DNA from: Rhyacophila brunnea | Lineage: Eukaryota > Arthropoda > Insecta > Trichoptera > Rhyacophilidae | Direction: 5' to 3' | Length of the DNA: 64,000 nt | Assembly: GCA_022495005.1 (NCBI GenBank) | Contig: JAGYXB010001050.1 | Location: 992,001 to 1,056,000, forward strand | In this document: piece by piece, positions 1-10,115 of the stretch | Numbering within the stretch: position 1 is the first letter of the stretch | Layout of the letters: each line of letters begins with the position of its first letter | Notes under the pieces: model-generated | The model's database searches: none | The model's input: only the letters and a program-made list of their open reading frames with translations | What the model was told of the DNA's origin: nothing | Made by a program: the position numbers and the translations under genes

Positions 1-312
1 AAAATGTTAAATATTAAATTTTTGGCAGGTATCACTTTACGAAATGAGGCTGGGATTCTAAAAATATTCAGGTCTATAAATTTACAATAATACAATGAAG
101 TACTACTAATTTAATATTCTTAATTTTTTTATATTAGCCGTGGCTACACCAACCATGATTAAAAATATTTTTTTTCTGTTTTTTACACGCAAGCATAGAA
201 ATTTTGTCACCGCTGGATTAGAAAATCGCTGAATAATTATTATATATCAGGAAATAGCTGCAACTAGGCTCATTGTCTTCAAGCATTTAACAAAAAAATA
301 TGTCACACTTAC

Positions 313-810
313 TTTTAAGATCATTTGGCAATTCCTCACAGTCATAAAGATTTCTTTCATATATAACGATGTACCCTTGATGAGTGGTTGAAATTGGAGG
401 TTTTGAATGAATCAGGATGGAATTATTTTGATACTCTATTTTATATGTCACTGACGGAAAATCTGTTTTTATAATTTCACTAATAATTGTTTTATTTCTC
501 TCGTATTCGGGAAATTTCAGCAAATATACTTTCACATCATTCGCTGAATTGCGATTAGGGCGAAACAAAATTTTGTTTGATTCATAGTCAAAAATTTTAT
601 TTAACATAATACACCGATAATATCCATTGTCCTTTCCCTCAACAACGTATTTTGATAGCGTATTTTTCTGAGAACTAACTCTTGGTATATAATTTATTCG
701 TGCAGTTGTTTGGTAATGTGTTCCAGAGTCAGTCAAACAGGTAATCATTGTATTTTTAAGGTCAAAGTCTCCTTCAACTTCTAATATCAGTTTTTCCTTA
801 TACTGTCCGG
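313..810 (-). CDS. Copy 1 exon 3 (498 bp)
   Basis: Acceptor TTTTAG at 811-812, donor AAAA/GTAAGT at 312. Encodes GQYKEKLILEVEGDFDL and onward, homologous to the copy 2 exon at 49324-49842 (519 bp), with conserved NGYYRCIMLNKIFD and ESNKILF motifs. It is seven codons shorter, with the gap near the ERN.TI region. No stop or frameshift. The next exon should lie beyond the left edge. Confidence 0.87.
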
Positions 811-3800
811 CTAAAATAAAAATGAACACATTTTAATAATATTTAAATGTCACTTATCAGTCTCGCACACAAGGGGGATTCGGCTACAGAAAATGTAGCC
901 TAAAAATATAATATATAAGGAGCTACGACGCTACTCCAAAACGGCATATTCCAGAGCAAAAGTTTATATTGCCAATATCTATATCAACCCAAAAAAAATC
1001 ACGGAATATGAATATTTACTGTTTTTCATACAGTATTAATACAACAGATGAAATAATGCAATGGAATTAATGGCCAAGGTGGTGTTCAAAGGTCTAAAAT
1101 GAGAATTTGTGGTATTTTTGTGAGCTTAACTTTCATAATCAGCTGTAGACTACGTTATTACGTGTATGTCATTATGATACCTTCTCCTTTTTATGTTAGA
1201 AATAATTAACAAGTAATGACCCCATAAATATTAATATTAATATTATCAATGAGTACTATTGTAAACGTCAAAATTGAATATTATTAAATTTTTGGTATAT
1301 AAGATATCCGTGGTCATGTGACTATATACTTTTCACCTTTGAGCTTTAACCATTGCTGTCTTTTTTCCACGTTTTTTTAGCATCCTATAAAATTTTATAG
1401 TTTCTTATATATTTCTTCACTAATTCGGAATCTTTTATATCCTTTGAAAAGGAATATTTAGAGTTTATAGCCAATTTTTCGTATTGTTTTTACTTGATTT
1501 TGAAGGTTTTGAAATGAGGGTTTCAAAATCATTCGAAAACATCCGAGTGCTACGTACATTATACTTATCATTTGTGTTGAGTATTCTTGAATATGCCAGC
1601 ATTACTTGGAGTCCTAATAGGTCCATCCACAAAATTAAGTTGGATCGAGTCCACAATAGATTTCTTAGATTACTCTACTTAAGAACATACTGGTTCTTCC
1701 GTTATGATAATGATAATAAAATGAATTTTCCGACTCGTTTTCTTCTGGGTATGTTATCAATGCAATCTCTGTCCACCCGAAGAGTGATTGCTCTTTTAAA
1801 GCATTTCTTTATACTTCTTCGTGGGTTCATTTACAATCTGTATATACTGGCAAATATAAATTTTCATGTTCCCACCAATATCACTCGTAACTCTACGGTC
1901 TTCAAGATACCTCGTCGCAGGACAGATGTTATGTTTCATGATGCTGTGTATCGTGCATATCGTATCGTTTTTATTAACTATATAATGTTCATGGACGTTT
2001 TAAATAAGTTAGATTTATAATTGTACATAATATTATCATGTTTCTTTAATATCTATATAAACACATGCTGTCTTTTCTACTTTCTTATTATATTAGTTGT
2101 TATTTGTAATTAAGATATTTTTATAATTTTGTATTTAGTATGTATTATGGCACATTGGCCAATAGCTGTAATGCCGTAATACTCTTTTTCTAAATAAATA
2201 AATGATAATGATGTGGGGGAAGGATTTAATCGAGCACTTGAAATATAACATTGTATGAATCGGAGCGCTCGATAATTTTACGAAAATATTGAATTATGCA
2301 AGTTTTTTTGTTATATATATAATACCTTATAATCTTATATAATATATACTTGGTTTACTATGCAAACCTTCTATGTCTGTTTTATGAAAATGTTCAGGAG
2401 AGAGTTAAAACGTATTATTATTTACATTTCTTTTATACGTATATAACAAAGTTTTTTCTACAATATTATTTAAAGTACACTCTTTTTTGATATATCATAA
2501 ATTTAAAACTTTTTTATTTATAAAAGAAATGTAATACATAATACATTTTAACTCTCTCCTAAACATTTTCATAAAACAAACATAGAAGGTTTGCATAGTA
2601 TGCCAGCGATACATAAATAGCTACCTTAGACGGAAACATGCAATACAGTCTTTATTTTAGACATCTTTAGACAATTGTAATGATTTTCATAATAATTCTC
2701 GATTCGAAACGACATTTTTATTTTTTCTAAACAGAGCGGTAGTATCGAAGATTTCACGAACTAAAACTACTGTGCTCCCCGCATCCCGAATTGCCCTCCG
2801 TCAATCGAAAACTCACGGAAATTTACAAATTTAATTTAAAAAATACTGGTCTACGTTTGCTTGAATCGTTTTTTTCGTTAATTTGTAGGATAACGAGACA
2901 AATGTGCTGTATAAAAATATCTGGAGATAATTAATTACAAAGGGTTACTAAAAGTGGTATTCATATTATTATTAACCTCAATATCATGACGTATATTAGG
3001 AAAAAAAATGTTTTTGTGACCTTCTGAGACTTTTCAAAATTATGTATTTTCTAAAATATAATAAATTTGTGATACTATCACAATAATTACTATATTAATG
3101 CAAATCAACACAATGAATTCATTATTGCAATGATTTAAAATACTATTTTCAACTGTTTTTCAAAATAAATAAAAATTGTCTGTGTAAAGTGATTAACACG
3201 TTTTTTGTGTCACATTTTGTTTTAAGCAGTTTGCCACCCAAATAATTATTATTGAAATAAAATAACGTCATGAAAGAATGTAGGTACAATATACTAGATA
3301 CCTAACTTATTTCGGAATAATAAATGCATATAAGCTTACCAAGGTTGTCTGGGTCGACTTCTTTTTCAATATAAAGGCGTATCTTTATATAAGGCAATTT
3401 TGGAGAATATTCACAAATTAAATTTTTAAACCTACGTTCCTTTTCCCATACATTAAATTCAGTCCTTTGGTAACTTATGCTGGATAATTCATGTGTATTA
3501 CTCAAATTCAATTGAGGAACCTAAAAAAAATGATAAATATTAACGATGAAACACAAAAAATTAGAAACTAGGTAAGGTGGGTCACTAGGTACGTTTAGTA
3601 AAATTAGCATCATTGATGGAAGTCAATGCACTGTTGGATGAAGGCTTCTCATAGTTTAATTTACTGTCATTAAATAGTGAAAAAGTTTAGATTTTCGATA
3701 ATGAATTAGGTCATTTTTATATGGGATAAACATAGGGTAGGCTAGGTTTGGCGTAGAAGGTATTATTATGATTTCGATTGATATCAAGTCAGCGTGGCCA

Positions 3801-5874
3801 ATTGAACCAATGTGTGAACGGACCCCCAAATACCTCTGTTCAGTCGGATCCCATCAGCAGGTAGTCCCAGAGAACATGGTCAGCGTCTTGATGGTCATGG
3901 TTGCATGCAAATTCTGTCCTATTAAATGAAAACCATGCAGCTTGGCTGCGAAGTCACCATGGACGGCCAGGGACTGGCTTACCCATGTAGATATTTCAGG
4001 AGAACACAAACATGGACCCTCCAAATTAACCCAACCCGCACCACACTCGGTCTTAATCGAGTGATCACGAGACCCTACGTTTGGGTGTAAACCATTAGCA
4101 GTTGTTCACGCCTGGGAATGTCTCAGGAGCAGTTACTCAAGTAAGCTTTGACTGAGTTTATTAAAAGACGTAATTTGTAAAAAGTGCTATGAGAGAGAGA
4201 AAGGCACGGAAACTTAACAAAAATAAATGAATTTGATGATGTAGAACATACAAAAAACAGTCTAACATTCCCAGAGGATATGGCTTGCATCCTGTAGTTC
4301 TGCGCCACATGGACATGTCGGCAGAGTAACAAGTCCAAGCTCGTAGAGCTTGGCAGCGAATCCACCTTGGCCGGTCAAAAACTGACTGATACGGTGATCC
4401 GGAGTCAATTTGGTTATCTCCGAACGCCATTGTATATTCGGAAAGAACCTCATATGTCTGCCTGCCTTTGGTAGAAGCAGCCAAGTCTTCGACGCCGCAT
4501 CCAACGTTATCAGACGTAGGTATTATCTGCTTCCTCAAGGATACTTTTTCAGTATCAAGGTTTGAAGGTGGGGCAAGTTGTAAGTCACTAACAACGGCCT
4601 TTATAATATTATACTAGAAATGCTTGAACTAACCTTACTATAGGGACTATAATATGGAATAAAACGCCACCGGCCTCCATCTTTGCCGCCTTTGATTCCG
4701 ACTGGATACTCCAGAAATGATGTTATGTGGATATGATAATATGAAAACCAGTAGCATGCATTGTTTTTACTTGTAGGTATTCATACATATATTATATACC
4801 TGCTATTTGCGACAAATTATCTCTTTTGTAACTAAATAGGTAATTCAATCTTGGCTGGCGACCGATGAATTAGTTTTGTATGTTATGTTACAGTTACAGC
4901 GTAGTAGTTTTGATATGGGTATTATAAAATTAATGTTTATTTAATATTATTGAAACGGAAACATAAGATGTTAATATAAGTAAGAATAGCACAAAACCTT
5001 CAAATATTATTACTACATAATGTGAATATAAAAATTTAAAGAGATAATAATCTATTATAGTGGAAACGCTTGAACTAACCTTGTTATAGGGAGTATATGG
5101 AAGAAACCGCCACTGTCCTCCGTCTTTGCCGCCTTTGATTCCAACTGGATACTCCGGAAATGATATTCCGCCATTATCAAAGTCAAAATACTTTGAATAA
5201 ATATATCCTTGCTGTAGAAGATATCCGGAATCATTACGGCAGATATCGGCAGCTTCTGACGAAGTAATTCCAACATTAGCCGTTTCTTGTTCAATCGTCA
5301 TACGCTTTAAACATGCAATCACTGGCGATAAAAATAGCGTTGATTGAGAGGGACAAATTTTGAAATTATCCATTTTTTGTAATAACGGTGAAATTATACA
5401 GATACCATGGATGTTTTTTTTGCACCCCACAGAATGAGAGCGAACAGGCGCTATATTAACAACAGCACACATATCTGGGGCATTCATGGGATTTTCTTTT
5501 ATAGTTCCCTCGGGTTTCCAAACCTCATCGAATAATACAACACTATGCTGGCTTATTATTAACGGTCCACCGTCATAATCTCTTATATTGTCACTCCAAT
5601 ATAATTGGTATTTCCATGATACATAATATTTTTTTCCTCCCGTAAGATTATAATTTTCAATAAAATCTGACTGTACACGGTTTATAGGGCACCTATTAGC
5701 TTTATCAAGAAGTATCCCTGAATCTTGTTCATGGTAACACAGTGTGGAATCACGTAAAGGAAATGGTGAAATATTGTTAGAGCAACCACGTGGTTTATTA
5801 GCTTCACTTTGACATAAATTACAAAACACTGCCAGAAGTACAAGTATAATTCTAGTGAATCCCATCAAACGCAT
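313..5874 (-). CDS. Adhesion-type GPCR-like receptor, copy 1 (5' three exons; 3' part off the left edge)
   Basis: Three minus-strand exons, 5080-5874, 3340-3520 and 313-810, encode the secreted front half of a receptor paralogous to the complete copy at 41771-53425. Exon boundaries were chosen by AG/GT sites and phase: exon 1 ends in phase 0 at AAG/GTTAGT, exon 2 (181 bp) ends in phase 1 at G/GTAAGC, exon 3 (498 bp) ends in phase 1 at AAAA/GTAAGT. The start at 5874 gives a signal peptide of MRLMGF plus a Leu/Val-rich core ending near CQSEA. The ectodomain is Cys-rich and matches copy 2 closely. The small exon, the GAIN/GPS part and the seven helices expected from copy 2 must lie to the left of base 1. 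Introns carry LINE and MITE insertions and a duplicated piece of exon 1. By homology it is a cell-surface adhesion-class receptor; ligand unknown. Confidence 0.85.
830..1483. other. Intron sequence of copy 1, no gene seen
   Basis: AT-rich intron between exons 3 and 2. I see no open coding signal, terminal repeats or tRNA-like box here. Confidence 0.6.
1490..2210 (+). mobile_element. Jockey/CR1-like LINE, 3' end of reverse transcriptase and 3' UTR
   Basis: The open frame to 2020 reads LYLSFVLSILEYASITWSP followed by IHKIKLDRVHNRFLR, the typical thumb region after the reverse transcriptase catalytic core in Jockey-like LINEs. Residues after this are degenerate but stay open to a stop at 2018-2020. 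A 3' UTR follows and ends in AATAAATAAATGATAATGATG, a usual LINE tail. It is 5'-truncated and lies antisense in the copy 1 intron. It is dead as an element because catalytic and endonuclease parts are missing. Confidence 0.72.
2229..2290 (+). repeat. Degenerate end of the GAACCGGAGCGC hAT family
   Basis: CGAGCACTTGAAATATAAC then GGAGCGCTCGATAATTTTA resembles the left end of the 26754-27441 element (cagtgctcgaaatag ... ccggagcgctgaataat). Old, truncated copy without detectable target duplication. Confidence 0.4.
2358..2598. mobile_element. MITE with about 80-bp inverted arms, TA target duplication
   Basis: Left arm starts CTATGCAAACCTTCTATGT, the right arm is its inverse ending ACATAGAAGGTTTGCATAG. 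Both ends are flanked by TA (2356-2357 and 2599-2600), as for Tc1/mariner-type MITEs. Arms include AGGAGAGAGTTAAAA and its complement, so most of the element can fold into one hairpin. No coding capacity. Confidence 0.75.
3340..3520 (-). CDS. Copy 1 exon 2 (181 bp)
   Basis: Starts after TTTTAG with VPQLNLSNTHELSS and ends in DPDNL plus one base before GTAAGC. Length and both phases equal those of the copy 2 exon at 50661-50841, which supports the boundaries. A start at 3511 would be a TTG inside the exon, not a true initiation codon. Confidence 0.85.
3610..3675 (-). repeat. LINE 3' tail fragment (RTE-like)
   Basis: Contains 'gcactgttggatgaaggc', a variant of the 'ccactgctggatgaaggcctcc' tail also seen at 22130-22565, 24630-24665 and 36610-36650. 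Confidence 0.45.
3775..4110 (-). mobile_element. R1-like LINE fragment, C-terminal region
   Basis: On the minus strand, with frame breaks, it encodes SQSLAVHGDFAAKLHGFHL and a degenerate Cys/His segment, like the R1/TRAS-type C-terminus 'SQFLTGHG.F..YL'. It is homologous at DNA level to 59990-60200 (shared 'gtgtgaacggac', 'ccatgcagcttggc'). Pseudogenised, lies in intron 1 of copy 1. Confidence 0.65.
4240..4545 (-). mobile_element. Second R1-like LINE fragment
   Basis: Open minus-strand frame 4262-4504 reads KAGRHMRFFPNIQWRSEI, then HRISQFLTGQGGFAAKL and TCPCGAELQDASHILWEC. The latter CxC..H....C is the terminal CCHC-like motif of R1-clade LINEs. It is closely related to, but separate from, the 3775-4110 piece, so two insertions or a broken duplicate. 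Confidence 0.7.
4634..4725 (-). pseudogene. Partial duplicate of copy 1 exon 1 (last ~30 codons and donor)
   Basis: Minus strand reads FLEYPVGIKGGKDGGRWRF then IPYYSPYSK followed by GTTAGT, matching the end of exon 1 at 5080-5165 including its splice donor, with no stop and one inserted residue. No convincing acceptor lies upstream (the sequence before 4725 is unrelated). Probably a non-functional local duplication; it could act as an alternative exon only if an acceptor exists. Confidence 0.7.
5080..5874 (-). CDS. Copy 1 exon 1: signal peptide and Cys-rich ectodomain
   Basis: 265 codons from ATG at 5874 to the donor at 5080/5079 (AAG/GTTAGT). It shows a signal peptide, then paired motifs shared with copy 2: CYHEQDS, CPINR, YNLTGGKKYY, QHSVVLFDEVW, PDMCAVVNI, KICPSQS and GIKGGKDGGQWRF. 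The reading frame runs on to 4930 through the donor; that extension is treated as intron because the donor and phase agree with copy 2. If the intron were retained the product would end in a hydrophobic stretch (FEGFVLFLLILTSYVSV), a possible membrane anchor. Confidence 0.88.
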
Positions 5875-6230
5875 CGTGGAAATATTCTGAAGAGACGTTC
5901 ACCAGCTCTATTTTTTATTGTATACTATCATATCTCTGATCTTGATACCCTGACTAATATGCGTCTTCTGGCGGCGAATGAGCGATTGCCGTAATCCGAG
6001 GAAGATGCTCGATCAATTCCCAGGGTGTAGCGAAGATGTGGACTGCTGGAGAAATAATGTGGAGAGTGATTCCGAGAAGCTGTTTCTTTTAGGCGACTGG
6101 CTTAATTTTTGCTGTAGTCCCATCGAAGAAGAAGACGATAAATGTCAAGCACTGATTATTTCTCTGTAAAATAATGTTAAAAATCACTGAGTAAGTTAGA
6201 ATTCACAAATTAGGTCATTGCATTAAATGT
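5875..6230. promoter_or_regulatory. 5' flank shared between copy 1 and copy 2 genes
   Basis: This segment is clearly homologous to 53426-53790, the 5' flank of copy 2 (shared 'gatgagcgattgccgtaat', 'gagaagctgttt', 'actgagttagtt'-like blocks). It therefore belonged to the duplicated unit and includes the likely promoter and 5' UTR. A 63-codon plus-strand ORF (5978-6169, MSDCRNPRKMLDQF) starts at an ATG kept in copy 2, but there it stops after 22 codons, so it is more likely a decayed coding relic than a gene. Confidence 0.5.
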
Positions 6231-7170
6231 TTTGTGTTTTATTTTTTTGTATTTTAATGAAAAATCATGTAAGTATTGTAAGATTACAAAAAAAGAGTAT
6301 ATTCAACATCGAAAACCAAATAATAACTATATTAGAGCAAATCACACATTTAATTATTTAAATGAAAAAGATAATGGAGTATTTCTTAGTTACTTAATAT
6401 TATATACCTAATCAATGTTAACATAATTTAATTCGAAATTTCACATTATTTTTCTACGAACTTTGTACTGATATCCCGTGTTTGGAGCATTGGAATTTTC
6501 ATAAAATTTAATTTAAAACAGTGATATTACCAATTCCCATTATGTAGTTACAGTTAATATACGAAAAATCATTTAGCACGAGTGCAAGTATAAACCATAG
6601 ATTAAGTTAATACAATGTTGATAAAAAACGACCATTAAAAAATTATTATTAATATCTATAATAGGTACTTACAAAGGATGTTCAATAAAACTGTTTAATC
6701 TATGTTAGACAATATCTAGACAGTACGTTTACTAGAAAGAAAATATTACTTATTCAAGTCACATAAATTGTTGATCGTGGGTGTATATTTCAAACAAACT
6801 GAATAAATGTTAATCTTAAAAGGCGTGTACTGTATTTCTTTTTAAATATATTAATATTATCAGGTGTTTTATCTATTAGTATGATAACAGTAAGCAGATA
6901 AACAGATATTATAAAATTTTTAAAATTTATACAGGTAGTGTGTTTGAAGGAAAAGAAGAACCAATACTATGCACACTTTTCCATGGTTATACATAACTTA
7001 AAAACATAAATTTTACAAACAAGCTGAAAACTGACTAAAAATATCTCCCGCGACCAATAGAAAATACAAAATGAAACGATTCAATTACAATTATAATAAT
7101 TACAATTACAAAATATTAGTTTTTTTGTCGAATCTTTTGTTGTTGCGTTATAAAATCATATATTTTTAAT
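6231..7170. other. Intergenic AT-rich stretch
   Basis: No gene seen. 6968-7080 ('catggttatacataac', 'ctcccgcgac', 'acaaaatgaaacg') is one of three related copies of an unnamed repeat, the others at 8130-8290 and 39417-39553. Confidence 0.5.
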
Positions 7171-7177
7171 ACTTATA

Positions 7178-7660
7178 ATCGAGATCTTAACCTAGGTCTG
7201 AGACTGCGTATGGTACGTTGTTATGTAATCTCAATTCTTTTCTATGGTATGGAAGTATGGACGCTAAACCAAGAGATGTCACGGAGACTTGAAGCTTTCG
7301 AGATGTGGCTGTATAGACGCATCCTCAAAATTCCTTGGACTGACCGGGTGACAAATGTTGAAGTTCTCAATCGAATGGGGAAAAACCGAGAAGTTCTACG
7401 TAGTATCAAAACCAGGAAACTACAATACCTCGGTCACATTATGAGAGGACAAAAATACAGCATTCCCCAACTTGTCATTCAAGGAAAGATCAATGGAAAG
7501 CGTAGCAGAGGACGGCACCGTATTTCGTGGCTTAAGAACCTCCGTGATTGGTACGAGTGCAGCTCCACCCAACTGTTCCGGATTGCAGACGACAAAGATA
7601 AGATCGCCTTGATGGTGGCCAACCTCCGCTAGGGGATGGCACAATATGAAGAAGATAATA
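7178..7660 (+). mobile_element. RTE-like LINE, C-terminal end of reverse transcriptase
   Basis: Continuous frame RDLNLGLRLRMVRCYVISIL then FYGMEVWTLNQEM, RRLEAFEMWLYRRILKIPW, RKLQYLGHIMRG and GRHRISWLKNLRDW, ending at a stop at 7630-7632. This is the standard C-terminal part of RTE-type LINE polymerases ('LE.FEMW..RR....W.D..TN..V'). 5'-truncated, so inactive, but the surviving frame has no break, which suggests recent insertion. Confidence 0.8.
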
Positions 7661-7887
7661 TACAAATTTGGACCTACGTTATAACCGAAAAGGGCAACTA
7701 GTGAAAGCATGTAATATACATTGTTATATATATATGTAGGTATATCACTAATATTCTGTGACCCTTATGCCTTAATTTACCTTCTAAATGATAGCGAAAA
7801 ATTACTATTCCTCGTTATTTAATTTTTATGGAGATAATACGTGTTTGAAAAAAAAGAAAAGGTAGTTTTCTGCAGCTGTACATACAT

Positions 7888-8120
7888 ACCCACGATGGCC
7901 GAGCGGTAATGTATCCGCTTGGTAAGTCGAGGATTTCGGGTTAAAGTCCCGGGTTTGGCAAAAATTCCCATATTGTTTTTCAATGTGTGTTTGAATCCAA
8001 AACATGGACCTCTAACAGGTTGAACAAGTGGTTAACATCCATTTCTCGTAAAAAAAAATAATGTTATGAAACCTCTTCGTGAGGCGGCCAAGATCCATAC
8101 CGGGTTGTGGAGCCAATTAC
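7888..8120 (+). mobile_element. tRNA-headed SINE
   Basis: The head 'gatggccgagcggtaatg' has an A box of the Ser/Leu-tRNA type and 'gggttaaagtcccgg' is the B box. The body 'gaacaagtggttaacatcc' and 'atttctcgta' recurs at 39692-39905, 58470-58590 and (minus) 62990-63215. Transcription would be by RNA polymerase III; mobilisation depends on a LINE. Its tail 'acctcttcgtgaggcggcc' is shared with 58320-58345. Confidence 0.75.
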
Positions 8121-8282
8121 ATATTTACATACTTTTACATGGTTATACATAAACATAAGTTTTACGAACAATACCTACACCAGAGAACTGACTAAACATA
8201 AGTATCCCGCAAACTTACTAGAAAACACAAAATGACACGACTCAGCACTTTTAAATATATAGTTTCTATTTTCAGAGTGTGA

Positions 8283-9594
8283 CAGTATTGCCGACCGTAC
8301 TATAATTATAGTATTTGTACTATATTTTTGGTCCGCGTACTATATACGATATTAAATAGGTATAGTACGTCCAAAATAATATAATTTTAAATATTGGAAA
8401 ACATGTATTTGTATCTTAAAATTATTAATTTTGACATTAAAAAATACGCAAAATATACTAAAATTTCAATATTTCTATATTAGATAATTATCAATTGTCA
8501 GAATGCGTTCCGCATATTATGTATACGAAAAGTCTCTCCGCGCCTAGTCTATATAGTATAGATAGACTATAATAAATTGGTGCAAAATACAATAATTTCA
8601 AAACAAAAGACAACTTGTCAAACGAAGAAAAAAAGGTTGCTCGAAACAAGTAAAAAAATTCTAGACTTTGATTTAAAATGGAATATATTGAATTGAACTT
8701 AAATAAAAAAGGCAATTCGGATATCTCAAATTCTTAGTATTTTTTTGTGAGAAACAAAAAACGGCACAAGTCTGTTTACTGGAAACCAGGCGGGAACTAC
8801 GGCAATTTTCATAACCGATTTCGGCAAAAATCATGAAATCAAGAATGATAACCTAACCTAACAAATAATCCAGTTTATCGGTTATTTTCAAAATTTGTTT
8901 GCCGCTGGCTTCTTCTAAACGGACAAAAACCCAAAAACTATACATTTTCAACACAAATGACGACGCGTATTATATTTATTGCCGAAATGATAAAATTTCT
9001 TGAACCGCGTACTATAATTCGTAATATAGGTTCGATCTTGACGTAGCGATCGCTCGCGAAAGTAATCGTGGTTTGATAGTGATATGAGTATTATAAGGAT
9101 AGGAAGCATTGTGGCCTTAGTTGTTGAGCAACAATTTCTTTTATGTCAATATCAACATTTTTTGTGGCAACTCTAATTATATTTGGTGCTTTTTACTGTT
9201 TCTCCATCATCGTAATCTGTCAGTCGCCATTTTGAGAGACGGAGAATTCGAGAAATTCCGATGCCCTGCTTAATTATAACACCTCTTACGACCGAAAAAT
9301 GCTAACACCGGCCGCCGTCATTAACTGTCACGTTAGTTTTTTAGAGTAGGTATACAACGCAAAACCACGTCCATAGACTAAGATCGCACACTGAGATCTT
9401 ATATTATTTATATTATACACCGTCCCTCGTTTCACACCCCAAACCAAACCGGCGAATTCAATTAATAAAAAATTTCAAAATTGTGGTATTTTTGACGTAC
9501 TATACTTTTTTAATAGTACGCGGACGAAAATGTAACTTTTCGAATAGTACGCGAACCAAAATGTACTATACTTATAGTTCGGTTGGCAACACTG
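8283..9594. mobile_element. Non-autonomous hAT-like element, 1.3 kb
   Basis: Left end CAGTATTGCCGACCGTACTA, right end inverse TAGTTCGGTTGGCAACACTG. Ends are rich in the subterminal motif GTACTATA (several copies near 8300-8345 and 9495-9570, one at 9005). No transposase frame. The flanking 8 bp differ (gagtgtga, cgctcact), so the target duplication is lost or one end is rearranged. Confidence 0.65.
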
Positions 9595-9639
9595 CGCTCA
9601 CTGACAGATGACAGCGGCCGGTGGCGGAGAACCAGTAAA

Positions 9640-9995
9640 AAGACCCTATATATATATAATATATTATGTACTTCGGAACATAGAAATGAGTCCAAAATCT
9701 CTCATTTTCGGGTATTTTTCTATATCCAAAAGTTTGAACACTTCTATGCCAGTTGCTCCACTAGATGCAATAAATGGGTCAGTCTGAAGGTCGCATAATT
9801 TCAATTGATATTTAGGATCAACAGAGCTAATACTCAGCGGTCATCATATTGAAAAAATCTTGTACTCGTATTAAAATCTTCAGTCAGGGTGTGGCTTACG
9901 TTGCTTATAAATAGATAGGTAATCAATCTCCCACCGTTCTTGAAATTCTGGATTTTCAACTTCAATCTTTCTTTTATTAGTAGCACTCATATTTA
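9640..9995 (-). pseudogene. hAT transposase relic, internally deleted
   Basis: Minus strand begins MSATNKRKIEVENPEFQERW (9995 downward), an N-terminus like GTF2IRD2-type hAT transposases. Further on, in another frame, it reads KLCDLQTDPFIASSG and LLDIEKYPKMRDFGLISMF, which resembles the hAT C-terminal dimerisation region. The DDE core between them is missing. Bordered by hAT elements on both sides. Confidence 0.6.
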
Positions 9996-10115
9996 AGGAA
10001 TGTTTAAATAAGCGAATAAATATGAAGTTCAATTGTGTTATATCACACTTCACTGATGGAAAACAACCCACGATAAATTTAACACAGCCATGCGTTATCA
10101 ACTGTTTGGTGGGAA

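Noticed and set aside
4161..4538. 125-codon minus-strand ORF
   Set aside because: Out-of-frame shadow of the R1-like LINE fragment.
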